A DNA stretch of 39,787 nt. It comes from Lachnospiraceae bacterium (GTDB lineage: Bacteria > Bacillota > Clostridia > Lachnospirales > Lachnospiraceae). Shown here one piece after another: positions 39,570 to 39,787 of this stretch (position 1 is its first letter; every line of letters begins with the position of its first letter). The translations under genes were made by a program, and so were the position numbers. Location of the stretch: assembly GCA_017508825.1 (NCBI GenBank), contig JAFWRC010000321.1, positions 1 to 39,787 of the forward strand, given 5' to 3'. The notes below the pieces were generated by a model. That model had not been told where the DNA came from and did no database searches. It saw nothing but the letters and a program-made list of their open reading frames with translations.

Positions 39570-39787
39570 ATGGGAGCGGTTTTATACTTTGGTATAGTAA
39601 TATCTTTAGTGGTTTTGGTTATTTATTGGGAGATACGAATACTGAAATATGATCCGAGTATATCCGGGAAGATATTGTTTTCTATTATTCCTTTTATATT
39701 ACTGCTCTTGTTGGCCTCATTATTATATCTTGGAATTGACAGGGAAGTATATCTTCATTCCGAAGAGGCGAATATGGAAACGGGAGC
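39570..39787 (+). CDS. Small membrane protein of unknown function, 3' truncated by window edge
   Basis: The frame is open from ATG 39570 to the end of the window (72 complete codons). The ribosome binding site ggaaggag lies 5 nt upstream; an in-frame ATG at 39555 overlaps it and is unlikely. The peptide begins MGAVLYFGIVISLVVLVIYW, has a short charged loop (EIRILKYDPSISGK), then a second hydrophobic segment (ILFSIIPFILLLLLASLLYL), then a polar tail. I do not recognise a family. The inverted repeat upstream may regulate it. AT-rich codons match the adjoining fic remnant, so it probably belongs to the same accessory block. Confidence 0.65.
   Translation, partial: MGAVLYFGIVISLVVLVIYWEIRILKYDPSISGKILFSIIPFILLLLLASLLYLGIDREVYLHSEEANMETG

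Overview
The window looks like the chromosome of an anaerobic Firmicute of the class Clostridia, most likely a Lachnospiraceae-type gut bacterium. The reasons are the low-GC-Gram-positive regulatory set (HPr kinase, RapZ, WhiA, HPr-like protein), AGGAGG-type ribosome binding sites, sigma-A promoters, a clostripain-like protease, a XpaC/TelA pair and protein sequences of clostridial type. No species can be named from the sequence alone.

Layout. (1) 1-7.7 kb, plus strand: a housekeeping regulatory and cell-wall operon, hprK (5' end cut off) - ROK sugar kinase - murB - acyltransferase - rapZ - membrane glycosyltransferase - whiA - HPr-like protein lacking the PTS histidine. (2) 7.7-9.4 kb: palindrome-rich intergenic DNA, then a TraX-family membrane protein and a cyclophilin on the minus strand. 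(3) 9.46-26.45 kb, plus strand: a long surface-glycan cluster with a GT4 transferase, a DxD transferase-like protein, a capsule-type GT-B protein, a hexapeptide acetyltransferase, an ABC flippase/exporter, a GT2 transferase, three large multi-span GT-C-like proteins and a 921-residue protein that joins a YidC/Oxa1-like domain to a sulfatase/phosphotransferase domain. (4) 26.5-28 kb, minus strand: a membrane-anchored C11 (clostripain) protease. (5) 28.1-34.0 kb: an operon with its own clear sigma-A promoter, encoding a CDP-glycerol glycerophosphotransferase-like protein, XpaC-like protein, TelA and an EAL phosphodiesterase, closed by a terminator shared with a convergent tRNA-Ala. (6) 34.3-38.3 kb: a catalytically dead HtrA-like protein, a YhaM-type exoribonuclease and an RlmD-type rRNA methyltransferase. 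(7) 38.3-39.8 kb: AT-rich accessory DNA with a decayed fic gene, tandem repeats, a 16-bp perfect inverted repeat and the start of a small membrane protein.

The most striking signal is a family of modular, hairpin-forming repeats inserted in frame INSIDE protein-coding genes. About nine full, decayed or partial copies lie in six genes: four GT-C-like membrane proteins, the capsule-type transferase and RlmD. All are in the same orientation and the same reading phase, and encode a hydrophilic peptide beginning [12 protein letters not shown] and ending [10 protein letters not shown]. Each module is a short inverted repeat (gatttgcc/ggcaaatc, acccgc/gcgggt, ggaattc/gaattcc, cccccgagc/gctcggggg). 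In three of the modules, copies differ by paired changes that keep the stem intact. Long copies are 126 nt and short copies 75 nt, differing by loss of the two central hairpins. They resemble in concept the Rickettsia palindromic elements but are a different sequence. Other palindromic mosaics sit between genes, and one appears to supply the ribosome binding site of the gene after it.

The genes fit a picture of an envelope-building region: precursor synthesis (MurB), carbon and cell-wall regulation (HprK, HPr-like, RapZ), glycan assembly and export, glycerophosphate-type decoration, surface proteolysis and c-di-GMP turnover. Pathway assignments for the glycan cluster are inference from families and gene order.
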